DNA from: Pseudomonas reactans
GTDB lineage: Bacteria; Pseudomonadota; Gammaproteobacteria; Pseudomonadales; Pseudomonadaceae
Assembly: GCF_013385825.1 (NCBI RefSeq)
Contig: NZ_JACAPG010000002.1
Coordinates: 280,807 to 344,806, forward strand
Direction of reading: 5' to 3'
DNA: 64,000 bases
Position 1 is the first letter of the stretch. Every line of letters begins with the position of its first letter. The notes beneath the pieces are model-generated. The model searched no databases, was not told where the DNA came from, and saw only the letters and a program-made list of their open reading frames with translations. This document shows positions 18,166-27,247 of this stretch, one piece after another. Made by a program: the position numbers and the translations under genes.

Positions 18166-19328
18166 GCGCCTACCTCAACGCCCTGGGCGTGATCTGCGCC
18201 CTCGGCCGTGGCCAGGATGAAGTCAGCCGCAGCCTGTTTGCCGGCGACTGCTCCGGCATGCGCGCCGAAAGCGGCTGGGTGCCGGAACGCGTGTTGCCGG
18301 TAGCCGGTGTGCACGGCGAGCTGGCGACCATCCCCGCCGAACTGGGCCAGCAAAGCAGCCGCAATAACCAGTTGCTGCTGGAAGCGGCGTTGCAGATCGA
18401 AGGCGATATCCGCCAGGCGATCCACACCTACGGCGCATCACGCGTCGGCGTTGTGCTCGGTACCAGCACCTCGGGCATCGACGAAGCCAGTCGCGGCATC
18501 GCGCACTTTTTGCGGGAACACCAGTTCCCCGGCGACTACGACTACCAGCAGCAGGAACTCAGCGCCCCGGCGAATTTCCTCGCCGACTGGCTGCAACTGA
18601 GCGGCCCGGCCTATGTGATCTCCACCGCCTGCACCTCCAGCGCCCGTGCGTTGATGAGTGCCCAGCGCCTGCTGGACCTGGGTGTGTGCGATGCGGTGAT
18701 CTGCGGCGGCGTGGACAGCCTGTGCAAGCTGACCCTTAACGGTTTCAGCTCATTGGAAGCAGTGTCAAACCAGCGCTGCAATCCGTTTTCGGTGAACCGC
18801 AACGGCATCAACATCGGCGAAGCGGCCGTGCTGTTCCTGATGAGCAAGCAACCCGCGCCCATCGCCCTGCTGGGCAGCGGCGCCAGTTGCGATGCGCACC
18901 ATATCTCCGCGCCCGAGCCCACCGGCAAAGGCGCGTTGCAGTCGATGCGCAAGGCCTTGGCCAGCGCCCGATTGCAGCCTGAGCAGATCGGCTACCTGAA
19001 CCTGCACGGCACGGCCACCCAACATAACGACGCCATGGAAAGCCTGGCCGTCGCCAGCCTGTTCCCGCACGGCTTGGCCTGCTCATCGACCAAACCCATG
19101 AGCGGCCACACCCTGGGCGCAGCCGGTGCGCTGGAAGCGGCGTTCTGCTGGTTGAGCCTGGCTCACAACCGTGTCCCGCCCCACGTGTGGGACGGCCAGG
19201 CCGATCCGGCCCTGCCCGCCTTGCAGTGGGCGCAGGCCGCAGAAACCCTAGGAAAGCGCTGCCTGATGAGCAATTCGTTTGCCTTCGGCGGCAACAACGT
19301 CAGCCTGATTATCGGAGAGGCCCCATGA
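18162..19328 (+). CDS. apeO: Beta-ketoacyl-ACP synthase, elongating KS (ApeO type)
   Basis: A 388-residue ketosynthase with a complete triad: Cys157 in ISTACTSSA, His in LHGTATQHND (about 283), and His in SGHTLGAAG (about 318). It performs decarboxylative condensation of malonyl-ACP with the chain. By order (KS-DH-KR-KS) it is ApeO, the partner of the CLF-like first gene. The start at 18162 overlaps the upstream stop by ATGA; the frame extends further upstream, but without an RBS. Confidence 0.9.
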   Translation: MSAYLNALGVICALGRGQDEVSRSLFAGDCSGMRAESGWVPERVLPVAGVHGELATIPAELGQQSSRNNQLLLEAALQIEGDIRQAIHTYGASRVGVVLGTSTSGIDEASRGIAHFLREHQFPGDYDYQQQELSAPANFLADWLQLSGPAYVISTACTSSARALMSAQRLLDLGVCDAVICGGVDSLCKLTLNGFSSLEAVSNQRCNPFSVNRNGINIGEAAVLFLMSKQPAPIALLGSGASCDAHHISAPEPTGKGALQSMRKALASARLQPEQIGYLNLHGTATQHNDAMESLAVASLFPHGLACSSTKPMSGHTLGAAGALEAAFCWLSLAHNRVPPHVWDGQADPALPALQWAQAAETLGKRCLMSNSFAFGGNNVSLIIGEAP

Positions 19329-19786
19329 TCGATTGGCCACTCGCTGAACTGCTGCCCCATGCGGGCGACATGATCCTAATCGACCAGGTGTTGTCGTTCG
19401 ATGAAGAGCAGATTCACACCCGCGTCACGGTCAAACCCGGCGGCCTGTTCAACCGCGCGGACGGCAGCCTGCCGGCCTGGGTCGGCATCGAGTTGATGGC
19501 GCAAAGCGTCGCTGCCTATGCCGGTTGCCGCGCGCGCCAGAAAGGCGAAGCGGTGGAACTGGGCTTCCTGCTCGGCACACGTAAGTTCGAATGCAACGTG
19601 GAGCACTTCCCGGCGGGCGCCGAGCTGAAGATCCACGGCCTGCGTTCCCTGGAAGACGAGAACGGCATGGGTGTGTTCGAATGCCACCTGACCGGCGACG
19701 GGATCCAGGCCAGCGCCCGCTTGAACGTATTTCGACCGCCCCAGGCGGCCAACTATTTAGATGAATCGAAGGACGTAACGCCATGA
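19325..19786 (+). CDS. apeP: 3-hydroxyacyl-ACP dehydratase (ApeP type)
   Basis: A 153-residue hotdog dehydratase with LLPHAGDMILIDQVL near residue 9 and GIELMAQSVAAYAG, the latter like the FabA/FabZ central helix. It removes water from 3-hydroxyacyl-ACP so that conjugated double bonds build up; the cluster has no enoyl reductase. ATGA overlaps on both sides. This is the second dehydratase of the cluster, alongside the domain fused to the ligase. Confidence 0.9.
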   Translation: MIDWPLAELLPHAGDMILIDQVLSFDEEQIHTRVTVKPGGLFNRADGSLPAWVGIELMAQSVAAYAGCRARQKGEAVELGFLLGTRKFECNVEHFPAGAELKIHGLRSLEDENGMGVFECHLTGDGIQASARLNVFRPPQAANYLDESKDVTP

Positions 19787-20511
19787 CTGAATCCGTACTG
19801 GTCACCGGCTCCAGCCGTGGCATCGGCCGCGCCATCGCACTGCGCCTGGCTCAGGCCGGGCATGACATCGTGCTGCATTGCCGCAGCGGCCGTAGCGACG
19901 CCGATGCTGTGCAGGCCGAGGTTGAAGCCCTGGGCCGCAAGGCGCGGGTGCTGCAATTCGATGTGGCGGATCGTGCTGCGTGCAAGGAAATCCTCGACGC
20001 TGACGTTGAGCAACACGGCGCCTATTACGGCGTGGTGCTCAACGCGGGCCTGACCCGTGACGGCGCTTTCCCGGCCTTGTCGGAAGACGACTGGGACGTG
20101 GTGATGCGCACCAACCTCGACGGTTTCTACAACGTGCTGCACCCGGTGATGATGCCGATGATTCGTCGTCGCGCGGCCGGCCGCATCGTGTGCATCACCT
20201 CGGTTTCCGGGTTGATCGGCAACCGTGGGCAGGTCAATTACAGCGCTTCCAAAGCCGGTCTGATCGGCGCGGCCAAGGCCCTGGCCATCGAATTGGGCAA
20301 GCGCAAGATCACCGTCAATTGCGTCGCCCCTGGCTTGATCGATACTGCGATGCTGGATGAGAACGTGCCGGTGGAAGAACTGATGAAGATGATCCCGGCG
20401 CAGCGCATGGGCACCCCGGAAGAAGTGGCCGGCGCGGTGAATTTCCTGATGTCGGCCGAAGCCGGCTATATCACGCGCCAGGTCCTGGCCGTGAATGGAG
20501 GCCTGTGCTGA
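19783..20511 (+). CDS. apeQ: 3-ketoacyl-ACP reductase (ApeQ type)
   Basis: A 242-residue short-chain dehydrogenase of the FabG class: NADPH loop TGSSRGIGRAI, LNAGLTRDGAF, and catalytic Ser (TSVSG) with YSASKAG (Tyr/Lys). The C-terminal AGYITRQVLAVNGGL is typical of FabG. It reduces the beta-keto group after each condensation. It is coupled by ATGA to the dehydratase and by a one-base overlap (TGATG) to the following KS. Confidence 0.93.
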   Translation: MTESVLVTGSSRGIGRAIALRLAQAGHDIVLHCRSGRSDADAVQAEVEALGRKARVLQFDVADRAACKEILDADVEQHGAYYGVVLNAGLTRDGAFPALSEDDWDVVMRTNLDGFYNVLHPVMMPMIRRRAAGRIVCITSVSGLIGNRGQVNYSASKAGLIGAAKALAIELGKRKITVNCVAPGLIDTAMLDENVPVEELMKMIPAQRMGTPEEVAGAVNFLMSAEAGYITRQVLAVNGGLC

Positions 20512-21737
20512 TGAAACGCGTCGTAGTGACCGGCATGGCCGGTATGACCTCCCTGGGCGGCGATTGGGCGACCATTTCCGCCAACTTCCGCGCCAACCGC
20601 AGCGGCATCCGGCGCATGGACGAGTGGGACCGTTTTACCGAACTGAACACGCGCCTGGCCGGGCCGATTGACGATTTTGTCGTGCCCCCGCACTGGACGC
20701 GCAAGCAACTGCGCAGCATGGGCCGGGTTTCGCGTCTGGCGGTATGGGCGGCAGAACAGGCGTTGCAGGACGCTGGCCTGCTCGGCGACGAGTCGATCAA
20801 GGACGGGCGCATGGGCGTGGCCTGCGGCTCGTCCACCGGCAGTACCGACGAGATCAAGGCGTTCGGCAACATGCTGCTGAATTCGGTGGCCGAGGGCCTG
20901 AATGCCAACTCCTATGTGCGCATGATGCCGCACACCACGGCGGCGAATATCAGCATCTTCTTTGGCCTGACCGGGCGGCTGATCCCCACGTCCAGCGCTT
21001 GCACCAGCGGCAGCCAAGGCATCGGCTATGCCTATGAAGCAATCAAGTTCGGCCGCCTGCCGTTGATGCTCGCCGGCGGCGCCGAGGAGCTGTGCCCCAC
21101 TGAGGCCATGGTATTTGATGCGCTCTACGCCACCAGCCTCAAGAACGATGCGCCGCAAACCAGCCCACGTCCCTATGACAGTGGTCGTGACGGTCTGGTG
21201 ATCGGTGAAGGCGGCGGCATGCTGGTGTTGGAAGAACTGGAACACGCGTTGGCACGCGGTGCGCATATCCACGCCGAACTGGTGGGCTTCGGCAGCAACG
21301 CCGACGGCCAGCACACCACCCGCCCAGAGCAGAAAACCATGCGCCGTGCGATGGAACTGGCCCTGGAAGATGCCGGGCTGGAGCCTTCTGCGATCGGCTA
21401 CGTGAACGGTCACGGCACCGCCACCGACCAAGGCGACATCGCCGAAACACTGGCCACCAGCAGCCTGTTCGGCAGCCGCATGCCTATCAGCTCGCAGAAG
21501 AGTTTCCTCGGCCACACCCTGGGTGCGTGCGGCGCGCTGGAGTCGTGGTTCAGCATCGAGATGATGAACCGCGACCAATACGTGCACACCTTCAACCTGG
21601 ATTCGGTCGACCCGCAATGCGGCGAGTTGGATTACCTGCAAGGTGAGTTCCGCGAGATGCACCACGACTACGTGATGAACAACAACTTTGCCTTTGGCGG
21701 CGTCAACACCTCGCTGATCTTCCGCCGCTGGTCCTGA
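20511..21737 (+). CDS. apeR: Beta-ketoacyl-ACP synthase (ApeR type)
   Basis: A 408-residue FabF-like KS with catalytic Cys164 in SSACTSGSQ, His in NGHGTATDQGD (about 303), and His in SFLGHTLGACG (about 339). It is the second complete KS of the cluster and corresponds by order to ApeR, thought to act in initiation. The start was set at the ATG at 20511 in the TGATG overlap, giving MKRVVVTG, the normal KS beginning. Confidence 0.9.
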   Translation: MKRVVVTGMAGMTSLGGDWATISANFRANRSGIRRMDEWDRFTELNTRLAGPIDDFVVPPHWTRKQLRSMGRVSRLAVWAAEQALQDAGLLGDESIKDGRMGVACGSSTGSTDEIKAFGNMLLNSVAEGLNANSYVRMMPHTTAANISIFFGLTGRLIPTSSACTSGSQGIGYAYEAIKFGRLPLMLAGGAEELCPTEAMVFDALYATSLKNDAPQTSPRPYDSGRDGLVIGEGGGMLVLEELEHALARGAHIHAELVGFGSNADGQHTTRPEQKTMRRAMELALEDAGLEPSAIGYVNGHGTATDQGDIAETLATSSLFGSRMPISSQKSFLGHTLGACGALESWFSIEMMNRDQYVHTFNLDSVDPQCGELDYLQGEFREMHHDYVMNNNFAFGGVNTSLIFRRWS

Positions 21738-21763
21738 CCTTTAAATCGATTGGAGAATACGGA

Positions 21764-22207
21764 ATGTCTTCCTTGCTACGCGTCACCCTGATCACCCTGG
21801 CCCTGTTGGTCACCGCCGGTTGCACCAGCAAGCCGATCCTCAACACCCAGCACGACCTGCCAGCCGACGCCCAGGTCAGCGAAGAAAAGATGAAAACGGT
21901 GATCGTCAACGCCCTGCAAAAGCGCGAGTGGACGGTACAACGCCTGAGCCCGCAGTTGGTACAGGCCGAGATCAACGTGCGTAACCAGTTTTACGCAGCC
22001 ATCGACATTCGCTACACCCGCAACAGTTACGCCATCACCTACCGCGACAGTCGCGACCTGGGCTACAAGGACGGCAAGATCCATCGCAATTACAACCGTT
22101 GGGTGAACAATCTGGACAGCGACATCATGGCGGGCTTGCGCAGCAATGGCGTGAATGAGGCGGGGACGGCGGCGCAGTTGTTTGAACAAACCGGCACCAC
22201 CAAGTAA
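21764..22207 (+). CDS. Small lipoprotein closing the aryl polyene operon
   Basis: A 147-residue lipoprotein: signal peptide to LVTAGC, mature Cys followed by Thr, which fits outer-membrane sorting. The mature part (EKMKTVIVNALQKREWTVQ, then YSITYRDS-like repeats and RNYNRWVNNLDSDI) is small and of unknown function. Similar lipoproteins are common in APE clusters. A 26-base gap with GGAG separates it from the last KS. It is followed by a terminator, so it is taken as the last cluster gene. Confidence 0.8.
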   Translation: MSSLLRVTLITLALLVTAGCTSKPILNTQHDLPADAQVSEEKMKTVIVNALQKREWTVQRLSPQLVQAEINVRNQFYAAIDIRYTRNSYAITYRDSRDLGYKDGKIHRNYNRWVNNLDSDIMAGLRSNGVNEAGTAAQLFEQTGTTK

Positions 22208-22236
22208 AACGAATTCAGGCTCTACAGAAACGACAA

Positions 22237-22260
22237 AGGGCGCCTTTCGGCGCCCTCTTC
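22237..22260 (+). terminator. intrinsic terminator after the aryl polyene operon
   Basis: An 8-bp stem AGGGCGCC/GGCGCCCT (22237-22244 and 22249-22256) with a TTTC loop, followed by a short CTTC tract. It lies 30 bases after the last stop codon of the cluster. The T tract is weak. Confidence 0.65.
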
Positions 22261-22429
22261 ACAAACAGGTTGGCTTGTCATCGCCGCTTCCTGCCTGGCT
22301 CTGCGATTGCTGGTTGCCCAGGATCCTCAGAGTCTCACAAGCCCCTTTCGGGAACGTGGGCAGTATGCCTGAAAACATCCCTGGGGCAACCCGTGGCAAA
22401 GTGCCGATTTGACGACTAACGCAGTACCT

Positions 22430-22560
22430 GTGGCGAGCGGGCTTGCCCCGCGTTGGGCTGCGAAGCGGCCCCAAAACCTAGCTCCGTGATCTGCCTGAAA
22501 AAACACGTGGTCTTATTGGGGCTGCTACGCAGCCCAACGCGGGGCAAGCCCGCTCGCCAC
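22430..22560. repeat. large REP pair of a second family
   Basis: Arms beginning GTGGCGAGCGGGCTTGCCCC (22430) and the inverted copy ending at 22560 are nearly identical over about 45 bases. They enclose about 40 unique bases. This family differs from the GTAGGAGC elements elsewhere. It fills most of the 377-base gap before the LysR gene; bases 22261-22429 show no recognisable feature. Confidence 0.85.
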
Positions 22561-22584
22561 AACAACCTGCCTGCTTGCCGGAGG

Positions 22585-23478
22585 CTATTGGGCAGCCTTG
22601 CGCGTCAACAACTCCACAAACGCCTCTGCCATCGGCGTCTGCGCGCCCTTGCGTTGCACCAGCCACACCGCCGTCATCGCCTCCTGATCCAGCAACGTGC
22701 GATACACCACGCCATCGATCCGAATGCGCTGGTAGGACGCCGGCAGCACCGACACGCCCAACCCCGCCGCCACCAGGCCGATGATGGTCATCGCCTCCCC
22801 GGCCTCCTGGGCAAAGTGCGGGCTGAAACCGGCATCACGCGCCAAGTTGAGCAACTGGGCATAGAGACCACTGCCGTAGGTGCGCGGGAAAAATACGAAC
22901 GGTTCCTGCGCCAATTGCGCCAGGTGCAAACCACGCTCGCTGCCCGCCACCAACGGGTGACCAGCATTCAGCACCGCCACCAGCGGCTCACGCATCAACT
23001 CGACCACACTCAGCGAATCCGGCAATGGCAGCGGGCGCATCAGGCCCACCTGGATAGACTCATCCACCAAAGACTCAGCCACTTCGGTGCTGCTCATCTC
23101 CTGCAGGTTCAGATGCACCGCCGGGAACGCCTGGCGAAACGCAAAGATCGCCTGGGGAATGCTGGAATTGAACGGTGCCGACGAGGTGAAGCCAATCTTC
23201 AGTTCGCCTAGCTCACCCAACTGCGCCCGGCGCGCCACGTCCGCTGCCTTGTCGACCTGTGCCAGCGCCAATCGCGCCTCTTGCAGGAACAACCGCCCTG
23301 CTTCACTCAGTTCGACCCGACGGTTGGTACGCTCAAACAACCGCGCCCCCACTTCCTGCTCCAGCGCCTGGATCTGCTGGCTCAGCGGCGGTTGCGAGAT
23401 GCCCAGCACCTGCGCGGCCCGGCCGAAATGCAGCTCTTCGGCGACGGCGATGAAGTACCGCAAGTGACGCAATTCCAT
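22585..23478 (-). CDS. LysR-family transcriptional regulator (YnfL-like)
   Basis: A 297-residue LTTR. The winged HTH MELRHLRYFIAVAEELHFGRAAQVLGISQPPLSQQIQALE is N-terminal, followed by the linker helix and a periplasmic-binding-type effector domain (GELKIGFTSSAPF onward). It is divergent from an MFS exporter, as E. coli ynfL is from ynfM, so it probably controls that gene and itself from the 124-base gap. The effector is unknown; the fold resembles the aromatic-acid sensing BenM/CatR branch. Confidence 0.9.
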   Translation of the reverse strand: MELRHLRYFIAVAEELHFGRAAQVLGISQPPLSQQIQALEQEVGARLFERTNRRVELSEAGRLFLQEARLALAQVDKAADVARRAQLGELGELKIGFTSSAPFNSSIPQAIFAFRQAFPAVHLNLQEMSSTEVAESLVDESIQVGLMRPLPLPDSLSVVELMREPLVAVLNAGHPLVAGSERGLHLAQLAQEPFVFFPRTYGSGLYAQLLNLARDAGFSPHFAQEAGEAMTIIGLVAAGLGVSVLPASYQRIRIDGVVYRTLLDQEAMTAVWLVQRKGAQTPMAEAFVELLTRKAAQ

Positions 23479-23526
23479 GGGGGCCTCATTAGGTCGTTAA
23501 AGCTATCAAACAGGTCGAACAATATA

Positions 23527-23554
23527 TTGGAAAGAATCATTAGGGAGCTATATT
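23527..23554 (+). promoter_or_regulatory. predicted sigma-70 promoter of the MFS gene
   Basis: TTGGAA (23527-23532), a 16-base spacer, then TATATT (23549-23554). It lies 49 bases before the GTG start of the transporter, in an A/T-rich stretch of the divergent LysR/MFS gap. The LysR binding site is expected to overlap this region. Confidence 0.45.
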
Positions 23555-23602
23555 CTTTTTTGCATTGCCGGTCCTGGCACGCTCTTCCTCCCCGAGGTCC
23601 CC

Positions 23603-24871
23603 GTGAAAGCTGCTGTTGCTCCACTCGCTCAAGACGTACCGCCCACCGCCCTGGATGAGGTGGTGGCCCAGCTCAATGACGCGTTCATCGAAAAAGGCAC
23701 GCCGATGTTCATGCGCACTGTGCTGGCGCTGTTCTCCGGTGGTTTCGCCACCTTTGCGCTGCTGTATTGCGTGCAGCCGATGATGCCGGCGCTGTCCCAG
23801 GAGTTTTCCATCAATGCGGCACAAAGCAGCCTGATCCTGTCGGTGGCCACGGCGATGCTGGCGTGCGGTTTGTTGATCACCGGACCGATTTCCGACCGTC
23901 TGGGGCGCAAGCCGGTGATGGTCTCCGCGCTGTTCTGCGCCGCGCTGGCGACCATCGCCAGTGGTTTGATGCCGACCTGGGAAGGCATCCTATTGATGCG
24001 CGCACTGGTGGGCCTGTCGCTGAGCGGCCTGGCCGCCGTGGCCATGACCTACCTGAGCGAAGAGATCCACCCGCAGCACATCGGCCTGGCCATGGGCCTC
24101 TACATCGGCGGTAACGCGATTGGCGGCATGAGCGGACGCCTGATCATCGGCGTGTTGATCGACTTCGTCAGTTGGCACACCTCCATGCTGATCATCGGCG
24201 CCCTGGCGCTGATCGCCGCCACGGTATTCTGGAAAATCCTCCCCGAATCGCGCAACTTCCGCGCCACCAGCCTCAAGCCGCGCAGTCTGGTGGATGGCTT
24301 CGTCATGCATTTCAAGGACGCCGGCCTGCCGTGGCTGTTCCTCGAAGCCTTCCTGCTGATGGGCGCATTCGTGACGATGTTCAACTACATCGGCTATCGC
24401 CTGCTGGCCGATCCCTACGACCTCAGCCAAGCCGTGGTCGGCCTGCTGTCGCTGGTGTACCTCTCGGGCATCTACAGCTCGGCGAAAATCGGCTCACTGG
24501 CCGACCGCCTCGGCCGCCGTCGCGTGCTGTGGGGCACCATCGTGCTGATGCTGGCCGGCATGGCCCTGACCTTGTTCACTCCACTGTGGCTGGTGGTACC
24601 GGGCATGCTGATCTTCACTTTCGGCTTCTTCGGCGCCCACTCGGTGGCCAGCAGCTGGATCGGCCGTCGTGCGGTGAAGGCCAAGGGGCAAGCGTCATCG
24701 CTGTACCTGTTCTGCTATTACGTGGGGTCGAGTATTGCCGGGACGGCCGGCGGGTTCTTCTGGCATTTTGCCGGGTGGAATGGGATTGGGGCGTTTATCG
24801 TGGCGCTGCTGATCGGCGCGTTGCTGGTGGCGTTGAAGTTGGCGAAATTGCCGCCGTTGGGCAGCCGTTAA
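23603..24871 (+). CDS. MFS exporter, YnfM-like
   Basis: A 422-residue inner-membrane major facilitator with 12 predicted helices after a 35-residue cytoplasmic N-terminus. DRLGRKPVM between helices 2 and 3 is the MFS A motif, and DRLGRRRVLWG is its second-half copy. It is close to E. coli YnfM (arabinose-efflux-type, 417 residues) in length and in pairing with a LysR gene. The substrate is unknown. GTG start with GAGG upstream. Its stop overlaps that of gspM on the other strand by 3 bases (24868-24871 shared region). Confidence 0.88.
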   Translation: MKAAVAPLAQDVPPTALDEVVAQLNDAFIEKGTPMFMRTVLALFSGGFATFALLYCVQPMMPALSQEFSINAAQSSLILSVATAMLACGLLITGPISDRLGRKPVMVSALFCAALATIASGLMPTWEGILLMRALVGLSLSGLAAVAMTYLSEEIHPQHIGLAMGLYIGGNAIGGMSGRLIIGVLIDFVSWHTSMLIIGALALIAATVFWKILPESRNFRATSLKPRSLVDGFVMHFKDAGLPWLFLEAFLLMGAFVTMFNYIGYRLLADPYDLSQAVVGLLSLVYLSGIYSSAKIGSLADRLGRRRVLWGTIVLMLAGMALTLFTPLWLVVPGMLIFTFGFFGAHSVASSWIGRRAVKAKGQASSLYLFCYYVGSSIAGTAGGFFWHFAGWNGIGAFIVALLIGALLVALKLAKLPPLGSR

Positions 24872-25299
24872 AAGGCCAAGCGAGCCTCAAGACGACGCTC
24901 GCGCTTTTCCAGGATCAGCATCTGGAAGGCACCCGCGTCGCGCTCCATCTGCACCAGCCAGGCCAACAAAGCCTGCGCTTCCCCACTGATGGTCAGGCGC
25001 AACTGCTCGCCTTGCACCTCGATCTGTTGCACATCCAGACCCGCCGCTTCGGCACTTTCATTGATGGCCGATGCCGACGGTCGGCTCGCCACCGACACAG
25101 CGCGCAACGGCCGGGCTTGCTGCACCTGCTGTGCCAATAGCCGTTGTTGCTGATAGCCCTGCTGCGCGTCGTCCATACGCTGTCGACTGGGCAGCCACAA
25201 CGCCTGCAAGGCCAATACCGTAAGCAAAAACACAGCCAGTCCTTTCAACAAGACACGATCACGTGCTGACAGCGCTTTCCAGGCTTGAAGGTGCTTCAT
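24868..25299 (-). CDS. gspM: Type II secretion protein GspM
   Basis: A 143-residue bitopic inner-membrane protein: a single helix LLKGLAVFLLTVLALQALWL near residue 18, then a coiled-coil stretch and a small ferredoxin-like periplasmic domain (LRLTISGEAQALLAWLVQME). It pairs with GspL in the inner-membrane platform. It is the last gene of the operon; no gspN follows and the prepilin peptidase must be encoded elsewhere. It starts in an ATGA overlap with gspL. Confidence 0.85.
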   Translation of the reverse strand: MKHLQAWKALSARDRVLLKGLAVFLLTVLALQALWLPSRQRMDDAQQGYQQQRLLAQQVQQARPLRAVSVASRPSASAINESAEAAGLDVQQIEVQGEQLRLTISGEAQALLAWLVQMERDAGAFQMLILEKRERRLEARLAF

Positions 25300-26396
25300 G
25301 ACGGATCCTCCAGCATCAACATGGCCTGCACGCGATTACCCTCTTTGCTGGCATGACCGATACGCACCGGCATGCCGCTGCGTTGCCCCTGTTCACGCAA
25401 GCGCTCCAGCGCGTTGAAGCCGTTGGCGGTCAATTGGATTTTCCAGCCGTCGCCACGGCGATATTCCAGGCGTTGTACGTCTACATCACCTGCGCCAATT
25501 ACCTGCTCAGTCAGGTTGACCAGTTGCGCCAGCACTGACGCCGGCGGGTGTGTGCTATCGCCCTGCAACGCCTTGAGTTGTGCGGCCAGGTCAACAATGC
25601 GGGTCGGCTCTGGATGCAACGCCTGGAAGCGCTCCACGCTCTGCGCATAGAGCCTTTGGGTTTGGTCTTCGACAGAGTGGATACGCACCTGCATGCCACC
25701 CCAATCCATCACCAACCACAGGGCCGCCGACAGCGCCATGGTGGACCAGGGCCAGGGTTGTCGGGTGCGGGCGAACGTCCCTTGCAGCAAATTGATGCCA
25801 CGGCTGTCGCGCGCCCACAGTGCGTCCACTACCTGCGCGCGGCTTTGTGCCGCATCCAGCCATTGCACGGGTTGCGCCAGCAACGGTTCAAGCACGGCGA
25901 GTGCCGCAGCGGACATGGCCAGCCGCGTGCGCCCAGCCAATACCCGGCGACCATACCAGTCAACCGCTGCCTGGCAGTCCTCGGGCAGTAGATCGGCGTC
26001 CACGTAGGCACTGCGCACCTCAATACCTAACGTTCCCAGCAAGTCCAGCAGCGCCCGCAGGCGCGCTTTGTGCGTCACCAACACCGGAAAACGACCCGCG
26101 CCGTCACGCCGACCCGCGCACACATGCAAGGCTTCAAGGTCTTCGCCCAGTTGTTCTTCGATGGCAAAAGCAATGGCCTGGATGCCGGGCCGGCGTGTTG
26201 AGGGCCATACGTCTGTGTACAAACCACTGCACATTTCCATCGGCAACAGCAGGTGGACCGGCTGCCCAGCCAGATCCTTCGCTGCTTCGAGCAGGGTGGT
26301 CTGGCGAACGTCACCCACCCCTCGCCAAACGCAGCATGGCCACTGCTCAGATGCATCCGCCACGCCTTCGGGACTTAAATGGAGCCAGACTCTCAT
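25296..26396 (-). CDS. gspL: Type II secretion protein GspL
   Basis: A 366-residue protein with an actin-like cytoplasmic domain (residues 1 to about 210), one membrane helix near 225-243 (STMALSAALWLVMDWGG) and a periplasmic ferredoxin-like domain. GspL links the GspE ATPase to the inner-membrane complex. The start is ATG at 26396, in an ATGA overlap with gspK and giving MRVWLHL, a normal GspL beginning; the frame reads 29 codons further upstream inside gspK. Confidence 0.85.
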   Translation of the reverse strand: MRVWLHLSPEGVADASEQWPCCVWRGVGDVRQTTLLEAAKDLAGQPVHLLLPMEMCSGLYTDVWPSTRRPGIQAIAFAIEEQLGEDLEALHVCAGRRDGAGRFPVLVTHKARLRALLDLLGTLGIEVRSAYVDADLLPEDCQAAVDWYGRRVLAGRTRLAMSAAALAVLEPLLAQPVQWLDAAQSRAQVVDALWARDSRGINLLQGTFARTRQPWPWSTMALSAALWLVMDWGGMQVRIHSVEDQTQRLYAQSVERFQALHPEPTRIVDLAAQLKALQGDSTHPPASVLAQLVNLTEQVIGAGDVDVQRLEYRRGDGWKIQLTANGFNALERLREQGQRSGMPVRIGHASKEGNRVQAMLMLEDPS

Positions 26397-27247
26397 AAGG
26401 CGGTATCGCTCGATATCGGAGGAAGGAAACGTCGTTGCACCACACGCCAGCGCCCGGTCTTGCGCTCGCGCTCTACATCGCAAACCATGCGAAGGCGGCT
26501 AGTGCCTAAGCGGACGTCCGCGGTGATCCGAAACCAGCGGCTGCTGACACTCAGCCCGTGACCGTTCACCCCAAATCCGGCGATCAACGGATCATGGGTA
26601 AAGTCCTGGACACTCGCATAACCGGCCGCCGGTCGCTGGCTGACCAAGGCTTTGGCGACCGACAGCGGCACCCCGTCTAGTATCGCCAGCACCTCTGGCT
26701 TGGCGGTGTTGATATTCAAGCCAGCCTCCTTGGGCAGCAGCGCCACCCAGGGCTCAAGTTGTCGCAACGTAGCGCCGTCAACGCCTCGCAGCACGCGCAA
26801 TTGACTCAGTTCCTGAAGCTCCGGGACCTGGCCAGCGGCCGACAGGTCCAGCGGCGGCAACCCGCGAGACGCGAGCAAGCGCGACCAACGTTCCCGCGAG
26901 ACCTGATCCACCTGCCCGTCGCCCAGCAAGGTATTGATGTTGAAGCGTGCTGCCAGGTCTTCAACCCTGAGCGCAATGTGTGCGGGCTGCGTGTCAAACG
27001 GCCAGGTGAGCCGAGCCCACGCCTGGCTTGAATGCACCACGGCCAGCTCGGCATCCTCCGCCAGGATCGCCATGGCCCATGCTTCTGCCGACCACCCCAG
27101 TTGGCGCAGTTGAACCTGATGCACCTGATGGACACTGCTCTGTACCATCAACTGATGGCTGCGCAGCATGCCCGCCGTCATTAACAGCGCCAGGCTCATC
27201 ACCAGCATGACGCTAAGCAACGCGACGCCCCTTTGCCGCCCGTTCAT
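26393..27247 (-). CDS. gspK: Type II secretion minor pseudopilin GspK
   Basis: A 284-residue pseudopilin. Leader MNGRQRG is cleaved before VALLSVMLVMSLALLM; as usual for GspK the Glu5 of other pilins is missing. The large inserted alpha domain and the helix-hairpin-helix-like region GLNINTAKPEVLAILDGVP are typical. It caps the pseudopilus tip with GspI and GspJ. ATGA overlaps on both sides. Confidence 0.9.
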   Translation of the reverse strand: MNGRQRGVALLSVMLVMSLALLMTAGMLRSHQLMVQSSVHQVHQVQLRQLGWSAEAWAMAILAEDAELAVVHSSQAWARLTWPFDTQPAHIALRVEDLAARFNINTLLGDGQVDQVSRERWSRLLASRGLPPLDLSAAGQVPELQELSQLRVLRGVDGATLRQLEPWVALLPKEAGLNINTAKPEVLAILDGVPLSVAKALVSQRPAAGYASVQDFTHDPLIAGFGVNGHGLSVSSRWFRITADVRLGTSRLRMVCDVERERKTGRWRVVQRRFLPPISSDTAL

